A DNA stretch of 64,000 nucleotides from Eleginops maclovinus (Eukaryota; Chordata; Actinopteri; Perciformes; Eleginopidae): contig NC_086352.1 of the NCBI RefSeq assembly GCF_036324505.1, positions 32,583,858 to 32,647,857 on the forward strand, in the 5' to 3' direction. Both the position numbers and the translations under genes were made by a program. The notes below the pieces were generated by a model that was not told where the DNA came from, searched no databases, and saw only the letters and a program-made list of their open reading frames with translations. Shown piece after piece: positions 13,281-24,440 of the stretch (positions within the stretch are counted from its first letter, which is position 1; each line of letters begins with the position of its first letter).

Positions 13281-14960
13281 TATGTCTAAGGTTACTCAGA
13301 ACTTTGAACTCCTTGAAGATATTGTATTATGGGTAGGACGTATCATGTCAATCATAGTAGAATAACACATTTAATTGCATTCAAGACAGTCATACACCAA
13401 ACCCTACGCGCCAAAACCAGCCTGACACGTTAACATCGCCCTCTCCCTCCCCTCATTATCCTCGTCAGCTGGGTGGCCGGCGAGCATCAGAAATGACCTG
13501 CTTCCCTCCTGCACCGGTTGCCACGGTAGCAGCTGACAGACATATCTGTTCACAACAATAAAAGGGGAGAAGGAGGATGGGGGGAAGAGGGTGACATGGG
13601 AATGAGGAGACAATGGCCTTTGTTTCCCATCATCTTCTCTTGTCAAGTAAATTTCAGCCCCGGAAAAGGTTAAAGTCTGTGGTGAGAAAGGGAAAGAGAG
13701 CGTGCTGACGCATGCCAATAAATCCGATTTTTAATTATTGGACATATGACAAGAAGCTAGTGATGGCCCTCCCCTTTTTCTTCCTTTCTCCTTGCCTTGT
13801 CTGTCACTCAGTTTCCTCTCTCAATTGTCTTCCATCAATCATTAGTGTGACACTATCATCCCATTTCCCTCTTTTCTTTCCTCTCCCTTTGTAGCTCTCT
13901 CCCTGTTTTCTGTCTTGTCTTTCCATTCCTCTCCATTGTGCCACCCCTCCACTGTCTCCCCAACCATACGTACATCCAGAAGCCTTCTGTCAGCTTTACT
14001 GGAAGTGAGCAGAACGTTACCCTACAAGGCTGACGCAAGCTACCTTGCATTGTGCTAATAACAGTGGAGCAACCTGGAATGCATACATGTCATGTAGCGG
14101 GCTGCTGTGCTGTCAGCTCACAGCCCGAGCGGTAGACAGACAAGAGCAAGAGAACAAGACGCTGCTAATTCTCCCTCACTGTCAGACATATTCCCAGACA
14201 AGCGGACCGACAAGGTTGTTTTTGGCAAACGAAGCCGATGATATTTGTTGCAGGAGTGTCCACTTGAGACGAGGGGTAAGAAAGGTCAGTGAAGTTAACT
14301 GTTTTAAAGCCAAGACCTGCAAAGTTCATATATGTATGGCTTTCAAAAAATGCAAACTAATTAGCTAGTTAGCATGACCCTTTATCCCAAGAAAAGTGCA
14401 GAAAAAGAACCACTAAACAGAAACTAAAGCCAGGAAAACTGACATCACTGATTGGTTATCTCCTGTATTTGGACTCTCAAGTTTTTCTATACAAGTCTGG
14501 TGATTCAAACATTCTGAACAAGTCAAGTAAAACAAGTTCATATACATCTTTAAATCATTTCAAGTCCAAGACCAAGCTCAGAAGTCAAAATCCATCCAAT
14601 GTCTTCTCAAGTGATTCTTTGTATAGTAAATGTCAAGTGTCATTCAAGATTCCAAGTCCAAGTCAATTCTCATCTCAAGTATTTGAAGACAAGTTCAGTC
14701 ATTTAAGAGAAGTCCAACTTAAAAGCCATAATCAAAGTTAGCATTCAATCTTCTTCTTTCGGCTGCTTCTGCTTTGGTTCCCTACCTTCTATCTTATATT
14801 TCCAGCTCTTCTTGTCCTCTGCATCTTCGTCTTTCGCCCCAACAACCCGCACATTCTCGCCTTAAACGGCATGTGCACATTTGTGCAGACCACAATCTAC
14901 AACATTGATGTAGGTCTTTCTCACAAAACTCCCAGAGTCAAAGTCCTTAGGGTTAAGCTC
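13281..14960. other. Gene-free stretch
   Basis: No recognisable coding exon. Positions 14470-14740 are rich in the word caag, which creates a spurious serine-rich frame. Pyrimidine-rich sequence lies at 13790-13950. Confidence 0.4.
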
Positions 14961-14968
14961 TTCAACTG

Positions 14969-15172
14969 ATGTTAAGATGCTTTGTTTTCATGTCCACTTT
15001 TGTCACCATTCAACAGTTGGTCCGTCATCTCAAGCTTTCACATGCATTTTATCTTGGTAAGAAGTTCCAATTGTTGTGTGACCAGAATGGATGCCACCAG
15101 AGGTTTTGTACTTTTTCAGGCTTCGGGAAACATCTCCATAGCAATCATAGCGCTGATAGTGATGAGGCCTAA
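14969..15172 (+). pseudogene. Zinc-finger-like remnant of a repeat-borne protein
   Basis: The plus-strand frame encodes about 67 residues containing LVRHLKLSHAFYLGKKFQL, then CDQNGC, then F-x4-GFGKHLHSNH. This spacing (C-x4-C, about 12 residues, H-x4-H) is a C2H2-like finger, preceded by a degenerate one that keeps only its H-x4-H half. I recall similar paired fingers at the N-terminus of fish repeat-encoded proteins of unknown function. No splice donor or neighbouring exon could be tied to it, and the frame closes soon after. It may be an exon relic of a mobile element. I do not call a function. Confidence 0.4.
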
Positions 15173-15174
15173 TG

Positions 15175-16971
15175 AGCAAATGTTCAAATGCTCACCTATG
15201 ACCAATGTGTTTTGTGGGTTGGTTGAGGTTGTTACTGATTAGATGTTATCTAAGTAAAACTAATTTTTGAAAATAAACACATGTTTTCAAGAATCTAATG
15301 TGTACTTTCAATTCCTTAAGTGTTAATGATTCACCCCAAATTAGTTTGTTTGGTGTACACCAGCTAAACAGTGCTGAAACAGTGATAAGAATGACCATGG
15401 TGTACATTTTCTCTCTCAAAATGTTGAATAATCAGCTCTGCAAAGTGATACTAAAACACTGTTTAAGAGTACATTGTAGCTCTCTGAGAGTTCTAAGTTT
15501 AAACTGCTCGTGTTGGAAAGCACTCAGTGTCAACAAGTACCAGTTATAGAGTATATTTTGAGTGCAATATACACAGTGATTTCTGCTGTGCACCTTTATA
15601 CCTCTTGTACTTCCTCTTCTCTATTATGTTGCTGCTTTTCTTTCATTTCTCTGAATGCTGAACATTCAAATAGCACAAGTTATGAACAACTTGTTTTATT
15701 CTGTTTTACATTACCAACATCAAATCTCTTAAATTCGAGAGCTACAGTAACTCAACCCTCAGTGTGTTGATCAAGTACAACAGGTATGGTCCATAGTGTT
15801 CTAATTAATCAAGTTTGGATAATTCTATTAAGTATATTCATCATAAAATGTGTGTTCAGTTCAAGTACAGTATCAGTAGTAATAGCATGTAGACGCAATG
15901 GTGTTAAACAAATCGTAGTTACTACTGACATTATGTTTGCACGTATCAACATACTACTATTTCAACATGTGTTTTTATGACCGAAAAATGCCACATGTTT
16001 ACTGAAACAAAACCTTTTCTGCAATAGTTCAATGGGATTTCTTTCGATAAAAAAAACAACTACTCCCAAGATGTTTGGCCTCTAAAATCAAGTGATATAA
16101 AGTATTATTGACATTATTTGCAGTGTTGAGGCAATTATGCTTTGAATGATCTCCAAATCCAGCTCTTGACACATCAGAGTATCAATTCCTCTGTGCGAGA
16201 TTTCTAAGGAAGAGAAGTTAATGCGTTGAGCTGTGTTTTGATCCACACTTCGCAGTTTAAAAAGCTTTCTTCAGCTTCAAAGCACTCTGCAACAAAAACA
16301 GAAAGCCAATGGATACAGTTTCATCTGAATGTTATCTATAAAACAAATGAATGAGCGGATCCAAGTGATGCCAAGTTGCATCTGCCCAAATGTACTGTAT
16401 GCACCAAGACTCAGCGAAGATCTAAAGCATTGAATTATGCCTGAAATGTGCTGCCCTGCCATCCCTAAATGTGACGGCATACGCGAGGAAGGGCTAATTT
16501 TGCACGATTGACTACTGAACCTTTTTGGTTCAGCGGAATTACAGTCTGATTAATCAGCCATGATTAGTATTTAGCCAGGCATCATGGAACAGCGGCCCCG
16601 ATGTGGGTCTCTTATTTATTTATATACCTCCACCCCCCTCTTTCCCTCCACATTAAACTGCCAGTTACATCACACTGACTGGGTCAACACAACCGTTCAT
16701 TATGGAACTTGGAAAGAGACAAGACGGACCTGTCGGAGCACTCAGAGCTCACTGGATGCCTCACTGTTTATCCTTAGCTTCCCTGTATAGTTTTCATGTC
16801 TTTATCTCAGTTCTGACAATCTAAACGTAAGAACTGAAACAAATGTACATGTTAAATTATCCTGTAATTACTGGGTCAGTTTAACCATGATGTATTGATG
16901 AAATAGGATTTAGATATGTCACTAAACTAAGCTTTAATAGGCCCTATAATGATTTTTGTAGTGTCAGATAG
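15175..16971. other. Gene-free stretch
   Basis: No supported exon or RNA gene. Positions 16490-16620 contain the palindrome TGATTAATCA followed by catgattagtatttag, a paired-homeodomain-like cluster that could be regulatory, though this is only inference. Confidence 0.4.
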
Positions 16972-17649
16972 GTTTTTGTTAGGGAGGCACCGATTGCACC
17001 GAATGTTAAGAATAAAATGTTTTGCCGATGGCCGATGTTTTACTATGTAAACTGTAATAGTAGCATAAGGCAGCCTTCGGGAGCTATACGTTTATAAAAT
17101 ACAACTTAAACCACCCCTTAGTATTGAATCAAAGTAATTAATATAAAACAATAGCGGACCTACTAACTCGTGCACCTACCAGGTAGATAGCAAGGTCCGA
17201 CTGCTGTTCTCCCCCGGGGTGCACAACCCTAATCCACAGGGGTGTTGCCTTTAAGTACCGTAGGGTAATTAAGCTATATATGTGGTGTGATGAGTTTTTA
17301 TGGCAAGTGGAATCATACCACACCTTAACTCCGTTACACAGACACCCGCTACACGGGGGGTGAGTCCTGCAGCATGCAGCGTGCAGCAGCAGCTCCTCAC
17401 AGAGTGGAGATGCCCCCCTCCGAATGACTTTGCCGGGTTACTGCAGACCCACAGTCACTGATATAATCCTTCAAAATGATGCCCTGATTTAAGATTTGGT
17501 CCGTCAGACTTAAGAATAACGACGCTAATGTGACTTCTCCCGATCACGTAGCAAAACATAAACATCAGCGACAGCCATCGGTGCTGTCACCTTATTTTGC
17601 CGATGTGCCGATTGTGGTAAATAGGGCTAACATCGGCCGATGTCTCATC

Positions 17650-19250
17650 CAGTGGTGTATCTGGCACGAAAAGACTGGTGGGGCGCCCACGCGGGGGGGC
17701 TGTTGAAGTAGTACACATATATTCGCTGTAAGTGAGTCGTGTAAAGTGCACCTACCTGCTAACCTACTAACTAAGAGAGATCACATAAGTCAGGTGTAGT
17801 AGCCTATAGTACAATAATAGCTGGTCTGTGAGCGTTATCAATTTGAGCTGCTACATTAACCCTTCCAAGCAAGCCTAACCTAACAGCATTTTCGTATGGG
17901 AACCACTGCTTTCGTGTTTGTTCAGACGTTCCGAAAGATGTTTCAAGTCTTTGAACCCTGTTGTAGTCCAAGTAGTGTCCCCCACAAAGAGCAGGCAAGG
18001 AAAGCAAAAGAGAGACCCTTTAGCCACACTCGCAGTTAGCCATGCCTTTTTTATCTGAATTAAAGGAGTGGTTTCTGTCCTTTCCAGACTGAATAATATT
18101 AAAACTAACTGGCTGGTGTGGTCCCAAACGCTTAATCTCCAATTTGTGCTCTAATGGCAAGGTACTAAATTTAACTCTGAGTAAATTATCGATTTGATTC
18201 ATTTTGGACTGGCTTCACTCACCACGATTGCACTCAGTCCACAAGACTCCAGTGGCAGTTCTCCGGTGGGCCTAGCAGTTGGCAGAAACAACTCCTCCAT
18301 CCTCAAGCAAGATGGGAGATGGAACGTTAACAGCCGCACTACCAGAGAGTGATGAGTGGCAGCTCCCTGTTCTCCGGTGGGCCTAGCACCTGGCAGAACA
18401 ACTCCTCCGTCGTCTTCAAGCTCAATGGGAATGGGAACGGCTAGGTGCCAGTGGAGCGCAGCTAACGTTAACTAAGTTAGCAGCCACTAGCAAAAAGCCC
18501 ACTCAGCCTCAACGACGAACAAGCCGTAAAGTTGAGAAGTGTTTGCTAAGATTAGGTAATTCAGCTACTCACTAACATTACTTAACTAACTCACAAAAAA
18601 AGAAATGTAAGTAATATACAACTATAAAGGTCTGACTCAAAAGCAAAGAACAAAATGGCACCAGCCGCTTCAGAACAAAAACTTGGACTGACAAAATGTC
18701 TCTGCCTATCACGGGCAAAGTGAATTAACAAATTACTATTGGTTCGTTCAAAATTCAAATAAAAATGCATCAAACAAATAACTCTGATTGGTCTAACTGT
18801 ACAGAATTCTGCATCAACGGTGGATGGTAATATGTGATGTATGTCCTTCTATTATTTTTCATTGGCTATGGGGCCAAAACCTTTGTGTCCCACCGCTCAT
18901 CATTGAAATCACATTGAGCAAGTGCACTGTGTTTTTGACTGCTAACCTGGTTAAACAGGGGCTGAGGGGCCAGCCCCATGCCTGTTGAGGAAGACTGATA
19001 GGAGAAGCGAGACCATTACTCAACACATACAGGAAGCAATTTGGAATGTACCAGACAGTTACAGTGTTATCATTGTCATATTATGTCAAATCATGTAATA
19101 AACACGCAATAATGTTAGTTACGAAATGCAATACATATATATGACTTGTTGTTAGTGGAAATCAAATTATTGATCATGTCGTGAACTGCGCCACAGCGGC
19201 CACTAGTGGTGGGGCCCGGCCCCACCGGCCCCTAATGCAGAGATGCCCTG
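17650..19250. mobile_element. Second hAT nested inside the first
   Basis: The left end is cagtggtgtatctggcacg and the right end reversed is cagggcatctctgcattag. They share CAG, then ATCT and GCA at matching spacing, and both run into ggtggggc. The flanks gtctcatc (17642-17649) and gtctcacc (19251-19258) match at 7 of 8 positions, a slightly decayed hAT-type duplication. Removing the insert joins the two halves of the outer element cleanly. The interior has no convincing transposase. It contains a partial duplication at 18256-18432. Confidence 0.7.
18256..18432. repeat. Two-copy direct repeat, period about 111 bp
   Basis: Both 18256-18325 and 18367-18432 contain gttctccggtgggcctagca, then ggcagaa-acaactcctcc, then caag with atggga. 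The copies are about 85% alike by eye and lie inside the nested hAT. Confidence 0.8.
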
Positions 19251-19286
19251 GTCTCACCGATGTATCGGTGCATCCCTAGTTTTTGT

Positions 19287-19918
19287 GCATGTAAATGGTC
19301 TGCAAAAGCAGAAATCCTTGTGTTCCCTTCAGAGGGAGTTTCTCTCTCCTTTTGTAGATGATAGACATGACTACTGTATGTGCACTGTGTGACACTTGAG
19401 CTTCTTTGGCTCATGTGATATTTGAAGGGGTGGGACATTTCCAAAACATCTCTAAACGATTGGCATATATCATAGTTCACCTACACGAACCCGGACCTAT
19501 ATCAATACATTAATAAGGGATTTTCAGTTTGACTGGGCAGTCCCATTTTAACCGGCGCCAACAGGGGGCAAAAGAAATGATACAGTGAGATAAACACAAG
19601 AATAAGAGACAAGTTAGCGGGAGACAGAGAGAGAAGGGGGAGGGACGAGTTAGCGGGAGACAGAGAGAGAAGGCTGAGCACCTTCACATGTGTATGAGAA
19701 TGGCCCTGACACCATTTCAGCCCCGATTTAAAATCGTGGCCGGACAGGCTAGAGCTCAGTTATCTCACTGAGTGAGGGAGTGGAATATAAGAGGGAAAGA
19801 AAGTCAAACCTTAAAACTATTCAATTGTTATGATGTGTTCGGACTGATATGTTCTATATTTGGCTGAAACTGTTAAGTCAAGATGTGAAGCAGTCAACAA
19901 AGAGAAAGGGAAACTAAA
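19287..19918. other. Gene-free stretch with a small tandem repeat
   Basis: No coding exon. Positions 19613-19637 and 19649-19673 are identical 25-bp copies (starting gttagcgggagacagagaga) at a period of 36 bp. Confidence 0.55.
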
Positions 19919-20851
19919 GCTGCTGCTGCTGCTGCCGCCGCCGCAAATTTCCGTCTCGTAAACGGCCGTCGCCTTTCAGAACGGTCGTTGCCATTTTGAA
20001 TGGTCGATGCCATATCCGAGCGACCAATGTTGAATTCCGAATGCTCGTGGAATGTTCGTGAAGTTTTCGTAACTTCTCGGAATTCTTAGAATTATGGGTA
20101 ATCGCATTTCTCGAAGAAGACAATCAACATGCAGAATTAATCTGTATGTAAATCCCTGACACTTTAATCAGGCCGCATATCAATGAAATGCCATGTAGGT
20201 GACAAGTGTTGGATGCAGTTCCTATTGTCTGCTTTGCTGGGCGAGCGTCTGCTGTCTTTCTAAGACGCATAAGACATGAAAATAAAAGCCGGGTGTTGGT
20301 GGAGTAGGGAGTCACAGAACAAAACATTCATAATATTCATCCAGTCAAGCACAACAACAAAACACCAGAAACCAAGGAGGTTTTATCTTAGCCTCCTTGC
20401 ACAAACCCAAAAATGATGTTACACTCCGAGCTGAAGAAGAGCCTGGGTATAACGCACTACTACTAGTATTAGGAGCGGTGGAAACTGGAGAAAGCTCCTA
20501 CCTATCCGAAGACTCTACTCTACTCACTCTTGCTATGTCTTACTAACTCTTAATGCAACTTAGACTCACCTCAGCTGAGTGGAAGGCAGTGTTATAGTCC
20601 TGAGAAGATCCTGGCTGTGCTTCTTCCACCAGCGGAGCAAGATCTGACCCTTCTTCGGTCGCCATGTTGATTGTCTTCTTCGAGAAATGTGATTACCCAT
20701 AATTCTAAGAATTCCGAGAAGTTACAAAAACTTCACGAACATTCCACGAGCATTCGAAATTCAAGATTGGTCGCTCGGATATGGCATAAACCATTCAAAA
20801 TGGCAACGACCGTTTACGAGACGGACATTTGTGCCGCCGCCACTGCTGCAG
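19919..20851. mobile_element. Long inverted-repeat (foldback-like) element
   Basis: Arms of about 190-210 bp (19919-20131 and 20663-20851) are inverted copies about 85-90% alike. Both contain gtccgtctcgtaaacgg, gtcgttgccattttgaatgg, ccatatccgagcgaccaat and cttctcggaattcttagaat. The left arm has a duplication-like extra segment near 19965-19985. The tips are CTGC/GCAG-rich (gctgctgctg on the left, ccactgctgcag on the right). The 530-bp centre (20132-20662) is unique within the window. The arms are far longer than usual hAT or Tc1 TIRs. I cannot define a target duplication, so the superfamily is unknown. Confidence 0.7.
20570..20665 (-). CDS. Possible first coding exon inside the inverted-repeat element
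   Basis: On the minus strand an ATG in good context (aacATGGCG) opens a 32-codon frame starting MATEEGSDLAPLVEEAQ. It runs straight into the strong splice donor GAG|GTGAGT at 20569. The exon is acidic, has no stop, and ends in phase 0. The ATG lies exactly at the inner edge of the right arm, so the arm would act as 5' UTR and promoter. No downstream exon is recognisable further left, and the donor may lead nowhere in this copy if the element is a deletion derivative. It could be the first exon of the element's own transposase or of a captured host gene. I recognise no family. Confidence 0.35.
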
Positions 20852-21215
20852 TTTATTTCATTTTTCTAAAATTAAGCTCTTTTAAGATGCACACATTTTC
20901 AAAAGCTATTTTATATATTTTCTCTATTTTATTTTAAATGCAGCCTGGGTGGAACATTAAAAATATCTACAGTATTATCCTGTATACCAGTAGGCTATAG
21001 TTCAAGTGACAATAAATATTGTCACTTTTGAATTGTACTTTGTTTATTTGATGAGGCATTCAGTTGTTGATTACATGCAGACGTTGATACAGCTTCTAGG
21101 TCACAGCTAATGTATATCACTCATTCATAACGCCAGATAGACATTTTGATGTTCAAGACCTTTGCTTGAAGAAATTTTCTCTAACTGGACCTTGTTGAAT
21201 TTTTGTTGAATACCC
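20852..21215. other. Gene-free stretch
   Basis: AT-rich sequence with no exon or RNA gene seen. Confidence 0.4.
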
Positions 21216-21415
21216 CTGGCATATATCAAAAGAGCCGGCCAGCTAATCTATCAGTGCACACTGGGCTCGGGTTTCAAACAGAGTGTGAAAACAGGTGCTG
21301 CAGCACAGGCAGTATGAGAAAAATAAAGAGTTGTTTAAACATTAAAGCATGGAGACATGTCACAGTAGAGGCACAACATACTACTATTAACCTGAGAAGG
21401 AGCATATTTTTGTCT
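21216..21415 (-). repeat. Dispersed repeat, inverted copy of 43309-43500
   Basis: Read on the minus strand, this matches 43309-43500: the tctccatgctttaatgtt block, ctcatactgcctgtgctgca, and the stretch around agctggc. It is a partial copy of a repeat family I recall as abundant in teleosts (gtctccatgctttaatgttc motif). It has no coding content. Confidence 0.75.
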
Positions 21416-21419
21416 AAAT

Positions 21420-23800
21420 ATAATATACTTGAAATTACTGTTTACACTTTCCTGAAAGGGACCTCTTGTGGCAATGACAGTTATTACTTTGAATTGGAAG
21501 TAGTGTGGCATTATTATACCACAACATTTAAGTCTTATGGCAATTAGTTCAACAAAGTGTGTGACTTTACACATGGAACCACAGTTCAGACTGCATGTTT
21601 AAACAGTGGTATAAAAAAAACTAATTCTGTGATAGTAGATTCATAGAATTCAAAAAGAGAGTGACATTATCATTCAACTCTCGCCAAGACAGCTAATAGG
21701 CAGATTTCCCAAAATACCAGCAATTTAAAATAAGCTTAACTTACTGTAGCAGTTTATATTATACACACTTTTTCCATGATCACACTGACATTTCTTCTTT
21801 ATTAAGGAACCTGAAGCAGAATTTGCTTCACCTGAAGCTTGTCCAAAAGCCTGAACTTCCTGGAGTTCCTGTTTCATGTTGTACATCATCAAACTGTATC
21901 AGTTGTCTTTTGTCTGTCTCTGAATCAGTTTTCTCTTTCCTCTATTACTCATTCCTCCTCAACTCTCATTGCAGCGCTGTAATAGTGATGCTAGGCCCTG
22001 GGTGGCGATGCAGTGTTGTCTCCCAGGACTTGAGTAGACCTGAAAATATGGCTGCCAGGAGAGGAGGTGGCAGATGGCTGACAAGGCATTTTTACCCATA
22101 ACGCCCCAGTAAAACTTTAACTCCCAAGATTTAGTGCTAGCGCGTTGCACTTAGCAAGCTGCAGCCGCTGGCATATTTTTTCAAAAGTCCCAAACTGATG
22201 GTTTTGCAAGCCACGCATAAACATGCTTTATTGATTGCGCTGTTAAAAGATTCAAAGGGTCAGTATCATTTAGCAAAAGACAGTTTTAGAGGACAAATAA
22301 AAGCTAAAAATTGCTCAAACGTTGTGGCAGGCATCATTGATTTTTAGAGGAAAACACAGAATACTGGGTTAAATTATTCATCGTGTTATAATATTGACTG
22401 ATGATGATGGTAGACAATAATTTAGAAATGTAAAGGTTCCTAGGCAACAATGGCAATTAAGGCATTTAATTCACCCAGTTGCAATCTCCAAGGGCCCGGC
22501 TGCAGTAATATCTCTTCATTTGTCCTGGACAAGAGCACCATGAAAGTCATGCTCACTTGGAAAATTGTCCAAAGACAAAGCCTTATGCTCATAAACCATG
22601 CGCAGATTTGGCTATACTGTGTGTATGCTGAACAACATTTTATGTTAAACTGACCGGTGAGGACAAAAAAAACATGTTGTCATAGTATTTCATCCATGCC
22701 ATCGCTTTAATCAATACTAAGATCTCCATAGAACAAAAAGCCCCCCCTCCCTTGTGCTAATGTATATGAAACTATCACAATGTAGACTACATTACTGCTG
22801 CAGGGTTATGCATTGTGTGCTGACTGCGGGGTGTTTGAAGGGCTAATTGGACCCTGGGTGCATGTAAGGATGGCAGGATGACCGGAGGAGCTTCAAAGTG
22901 CTATGGAGGCACAAGAGAGACAGAAAGGGGGAGACAGATAGCAAGAGACAGAGAGGGGAGGACCATGAAGGAACTGAGCCCAACCAGCCGTATAGTGGTA
23001 CTGAACGAGGGGACGTTATTGGACTCAGGTGAGACATGCACACATCTGTGCCAACTATCCTGCCCTGTGTGTGTGAGTGATAGAGGGCCTGTGTGCAGTG
23101 ATGTGCATATAGCTACATGTGCACTCGTTGGCTGTATAGATATATTCTTTTTACTGCACACACCTGCCGGGGTCTCTACCTGGGACCCGTTAAAGAGCAG
23201 AACAGTGAAGCAGTCGTAACCCAGAGCAGCAGACTGTGATAAAGAAAGTCCCTGCCTGACTCCATCTCATCTCAGTCTACATTATGATGTTTTGTGTTGA
23301 AAAGAGAAGAGAGAGCAAACCACTCTGGGCTACTGTACTGGCTATGCGGTAGAGGTTGCAACATAGATGTTTTTGTCATTGATGTACAGTATGTTACCTT
23401 TAAGAAATAATACTCAAATGAAAGTTACAATTAAAATTGGGTAAAAGGTTGATTGAATAGCGGACTTAGGGTTAGGGTTAAGTGTATATGATGATACATG
23501 ACATTCCTAGTAAATAAAATAAAAACACCTTTAGGCTTCAGTAAATTCAGTTGTAGGTCATTATACACAAGCAGAACAACATCATGTCTCACAGGTTACA
23601 TTTCCATATATTTCCAATAATTTCCTCTTTTAAATGGTACAGCCTGTGCATTCACTGAGTATCAATTATTAAAAGCATAAAAAGCAACCACTTGTTTCAG
23701 TGTCGCACTACTAGATTCCACAGGAAGAGGCAAATCTCAGACAAATAAAAAAAAAATGATTGAAAGGATGTATGGACACCACAGAAGCAATGTTAAGCTA
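21420..23800. other. Gene-free stretch
   Basis: No exon or RNA gene recognised. Positions 22440-22570 (caatggcaattaaggcattt, gcagtaatatctcttcattt) have the look of conserved non-coding sequence. The purine-rich run 22905-22965 is simple sequence. Confidence 0.4.
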
Positions 23801-23989
23801 CAAGGACAATACCCATCTTTGTCAGGGGGAGCGAAGCAGACAGGACCCAATCAGCACAAGGAGGTGGAATACCAATTTCAACCAAAAGCGAGCTTTTATT
23901 ATAAAAGCTGTTTAACAAAAATACAAAGTCTGGGAAATCCAGGACATGAAAAACACTTGACACAACGAAAACCAAAGACAGAAAGTAAA

Positions 23990-24440
23990 CTAGACCAGAC
24001 AAACGGAGGGAAGACATTTCAAAATAAAACAGGAAACTGGGGTCCGGAGGAGGGATTCGGGCAGGCTGCCCGGGGCAGGACAGAGGACGAGAAGGGTTTC
24101 TCGGGCGGACGACCCGGGGGCAAGGCAGAGGACGAGAAGGGTGTCTCGGACGGACAGCCCGGGGGAAAGGCAGAGGATGAGACAGAGCATGGACAGGGCT
24201 TGTGGCAGGGGAACCGTGAGGGTCTGAGACAGGGGTGTAGACCACGGCGAGGGAACTCCGGGGGCCGGAGACAGGGGAATAGACCAGGGCGAGGGAACTC
24301 TGGGGGCCAGAGATATGGGCGAAGGCAGGGGCGGAGACTGGGGCGTAGACCCCGGCGAGGGAACTCCGGAGGCCAGAGACAGGGGTGGAGACAGGGGCAG
24401 AGAACGTGGCGGCAAAGGAACTCTGGGGGCCGGAGACATG
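23990..24440. repeat. GC-rich minisatellite, two unit families
   Basis: The first part (about 24065-24185) repeats a unit of about 48 bp built on cagaggacgagaagggt, tctcgg-cgga and cccggggg. The second part (about 24235-24440) repeats units built on gggaactc-gggggcc-gagac with aggggc-gag-c. Units diverge by several bases. Open frames occur on both strands (RGG-like on plus, SPAPGVPSP-like on minus) only because the unit lengths are multiples of three. It replaces the second half of the pogo-like transposase. Confidence 0.8.

Larger units (their letters stand above)
16980..19278. mobile_element. hAT element with exact 8-bp target duplication
   Basis: The left end reads tagggaggcaccgattgcac and the right end reads gatgtatcggtgcatcccta, which are inverted repeats of the TAGGGATGCACCGAT type common in hAT elements. 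GTTTTTGT is present immediately outside both ends (16972-16979 and 19279-19286), an exact 8-bp duplication as hAT transposases make. No transposase frame is present, so the copy is non-autonomous. About 1.6 kb of its length is a second hAT (17650-19250), so the original element was only about 0.7 kb. Confidence 0.85.

Noticed and set aside
19914..20937. Two related proteins encoded by the inverted arms
   Set aside because: The frames begin at TTG, not ATG, and are the same sequence in the two arms. Their similarity simply reflects the inverted repeat.
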